Shown here: in pieces, positions 7,114 to 8,208 of the stretch
Layout of the letters: every line of letters begins with the position of its first letter
Position numbering within the stretch: the first letter of the stretch is position 1
Source of the DNA: an uncultured Clostridia bacterium
GTDB lineage: Bacteria > Bacillota > Clostridia > Christensenellales > CASEPJ01
Assembly (NCBI GenBank): GCA_949289715.1
Contig: CASEPJ010000194.1
Location: 1-8,208 of the forward strand
Length of the DNA: 8,208 bases
Direction: 5' to 3'
Made by a program: the position numbers and the translations under genes
The notes under the pieces: model-generated
The model's input: only the letters and a program-made list of their open reading frames with translations
Told to the model about the DNA's origin: nothing
Database searches by the model: none

Positions 7114-7634
7114 AAAAAGATTTAATTATCGTTGCCGTAATTGTTTTTGCATTGGTATTGTTATTTAGCGGCGTTAAAATTCAATCTCCCGAAGAATATT
7201 ATTTAAGTCATTTGGACGATATAAAAGAAGACAGTGAAACCGTTTTTTTGTCTATATCCTGCGAAACTGTTTTGGATAATTGGGACAAATTGGATAATTC
7301 TTTGAAAGCGGAGGGTATTATTCCTCAGAACGGAATAATACTTGATAAAAAAGAATACGTCTTAAGACCGAATGATACAGTATATGAAATATTAAACAGG
7401 GTCTTGCGATATAATAAAATTCAAGCGGAATTTAAATCCAATATCGATAACGGACAGTATATTGAGGGAATTAATAATTTATATCAGTTCTCTTGCGGTG
7501 AATTATCGGGATGGATGTATAAAGTAAACGGAGAATTTTTATCGACGGATTGTGCTAAAGTTACTTTAAAAGACGGGGATATAATAGAAATAGTTTATAC
7601 CTGTGATTTAGGAAGAGATGTTGGTGCAAAATAG
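7110..7634 (+). CDS. membrane-anchored DUF4430 domain protein (transcobalamin C-terminal-like)
   Basis: This 174-residue protein starts inside the ATGA overlap with the preceding stop codon and has GAGGA at 7096-7100, so translation is coupled. Residues 4-22 form a hydrophobic signal anchor with no lipobox Cys, so the protein is probably tethered by its N-terminus and faces outward. The rest is a canonical DUF4430 unit: SISCETVLDN (48-57), GIIL, the RPNDTVYEIL helix start (86-95), YIEGINNLYQFSCG (117-130), LSGWMYKVNG (132-141), VTLKDGDIIEIVYTCDLGRDVG (151-172). Four cysteines (51, 129, 148, 165) sit at positions I remember as conserved in this family and could form two disulfides outside the cell. 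Similar beta domains cap the ligand in transcobalamin and intrinsic factor. Here it probably works with the toroid protein encoded just upstream. The ligand is unknown; a corrinoid is a guess from the fold analogy. Confidence 0.88.
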   Translation: MKKDLIIVAVIVFALVLLFSGVKIQSPEEYYLSHLDDIKEDSETVFLSISCETVLDNWDKLDNSLKAEGIIPQNGIILDKKEYVLRPNDTVYEILNRVLRYNKIQAEFKSNIDNGQYIEGINNLYQFSCGELSGWMYKVNGEFLSTDCAKVTLKDGDIIEIVYTCDLGRDVGAK

Positions 7635-7695
7635 TGCGATAATTAAAAACAATAATGTGATTTTTCAAGGATAATTTTATAGATTTTTTGAGTAG

Positions 7696-7734
7696 AATAT
7701 TTTTATATTTTATTTTGTAAATAATAAAAATATT
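7696..7734 (+). terminator. possible weak terminator after the DUF4430/toroid operon
   Basis: An 11-bp perfect inverted repeat (AATATTTTTAT at 7696-7706 and its complement at 7724-7734) with a 17-base loop lies about 60 bp after the last stop codon of the operon and is followed by GAATTTTT. The stem is entirely A/T and the region so biased that it may be chance. No stronger terminator is visible after the operon. Confidence 0.25.
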
Positions 7735-7923
7735 GAATTTTTAATAAAATATTTAATTTTGCTATTATTTTTATTTATAAACCTTATACTAAAATTTTTT
7801 TAATGACTTTTTTTAATAATGTTTTTTAAAACATAATTTTTTTTAATATTTTAAAAATAAATATAATTTTACATAATACTAAAAATTAATTAAATAAAAT
7901 ATGTAGTTTTTTTAAAATATATA

Positions 7924-7963
7924 TTTTTTATAATTAAAATAAGTTTTTTATAATTTAAATAAT
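7924..7963. repeat. 20-bp tandem duplication, two copies
   Basis: Two adjacent 20-base units (7924-7943 and 7944-7963) agree at 18 of 20 positions and share the first 12 bases, TTTTTTATAATT. Twenty bases is close to two helical turns, so the T-tracts lie on the same face of the DNA and could bend it. Function is unknown. Confidence 0.55.
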
Positions 7964-8106
7964 TTAAAAAAAGCTTTTTAATATGAAATTAATTAATTAT
8001 AATTTATATTAAAACATTATTTGTAAATATTTTTTGTTTATCCTTTATTTTAGCGGATATAATATAAAGATTAACATAAATTTAATGTGATTTTTTTCTT
8101 TTAAAA

Positions 8107-8133
8107 TTAACAAAATTATCAAAATAATGTTAA
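8107..8133. repeat. imperfect dyad upstream of the edge promoter
   Basis: TTAACA (8107-8112) and TGTTAA (8128-8133) form an inverted repeat with a 15-base spacer that contains a further ATTAT/ATAAT pair (8115-8119 with 8124-8128). It lies about 45 bp upstream of the consensus -35 box, a place where an activator or repressor could bind. In DNA this A+T-rich it may be chance. Confidence 0.25.
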
Positions 8134-8177
8134 AAAATTTCATTAATTTAAACATTTTAACGTATATTTAAAAGTAT

Positions 8178-8206
8178 TTGACAAAATTTCATTTAATATG
8201 TATAAT
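8178..8206 (+). promoter_or_regulatory. perfect-consensus sigma-A promoter at the window edge
   Basis: TTGACA (8178-8183) and TATAAT (8201-8206) are both exact consensus hexamers with the ideal 17-bp spacing. Transcription would start just outside the window, so the target is an unseen gene or RNA to the right. A weaker candidate (TTGTTT 8034-8039, 18 bp, TATAAT 8058-8063) lies further upstream on the same strand. Confidence 0.8.
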
Positions 8207-8208
8207 CA

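Larger units (their letters stand above)
7635..8208. other. gene-free, extremely A+T-rich intergenic region
   Basis: I see no credible reading frame on either strand and no RNA gene in these 574 bases. A hand count of 7681-8040 gives 26 G/C in 360 bases, about 7%, far below the coding DNA around it. It holds many A- and T-tracts, a 20-bp tandem duplication (7924-7963), a perfect 12-bp palindrome AAAAAGCTTTTT (7968-7979), an 11-bp inverted repeat (7696-7734), and a consensus promoter at its right end. A 13-base repeat TAATGTGATTTTT occurs at 7653-7665 and 8083-8095. Repeats of this size are expected more often by chance in such biased DNA. Confidence 0.8.

Noticed and set aside
7635..8208. A replication origin or CRISPR array in the A+T-rich region
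   Set aside because: There is no cluster of DnaA boxes (one poor TTATCC match near 8038), no dnaA/dnaN gene, and no regularly spaced repeats; the only tandem repeat has two copies.

Overview
The window looks like a piece of chromosome from a low-GC Gram-positive bacterium, probably a gut-type Clostridia/Bacillota member. Reasons: strongly A+T-rich coding DNA, GGAGG-type ribosome binding sites, a lipoprotein signal, no outer-membrane genes, and a surface-protein family (DUF4430 plus prenyltransferase-like repeats) that I know mainly from Firmicutes. The genus cannot be told from the sequence.

Left part (1-2222, + strand): a small two-helix membrane protein of unknown function, then a complete half-size ABC exporter (fused membrane and ATPase domains) with every canonical nucleotide-binding motif. 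Its start codon has no visible Shine-Dalgarno sequence. A 16-bp perfect inverted repeat (2281-2350) lies between the exporter and the convergent xylA and can serve as a terminator for both.

Middle (2415-4634): a class II xylose isomerase (xylA, - strand) and a divergent AraC-family regulator with an N-terminal cupin-like domain. Their 123-bp intergenic region holds two good sigma-A promoters pointing away from each other. Their -35 boxes touch end to end and together form a TTGA-TTTT-TCAA dyad. The arrangement suggests that the AraC-type protein controls xylA and its own gene. No xylulokinase or sugar transporter is in view.

Right part (4823-7634, + strand): a tight three-gene operon behind a clear promoter (TTGCCT, 17 bp, TATAAT with an extended -10). 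It encodes a DUF4430 lipoprotein, a secreted alpha/alpha-toroid (prenyltransferase/squalene-oxidase-repeat-like) protein with a helical stalk and a C-terminal membrane anchor, and a canonical DUF4430 protein with an N-terminal membrane anchor. Animal intrinsic factor and transcobalamin combine an alpha6/alpha6 barrel with a C-terminal beta domain resembling DUF4430, so this operon reads as a split, membrane-tethered bacterial counterpart. A small ligand such as a corrinoid is an attractive but unproven guess. No transporter or B12 riboswitch is visible in the window to support it.

End (7635-8208): no gene. The core is extremely A+T-rich (26 G/C in 360 bases at 7681-8040 by hand count) and contains a 20-bp tandem duplication. 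The last bases hold a perfect TTGACA-17-TATAAT promoter, which must drive a gene beyond the window edge.
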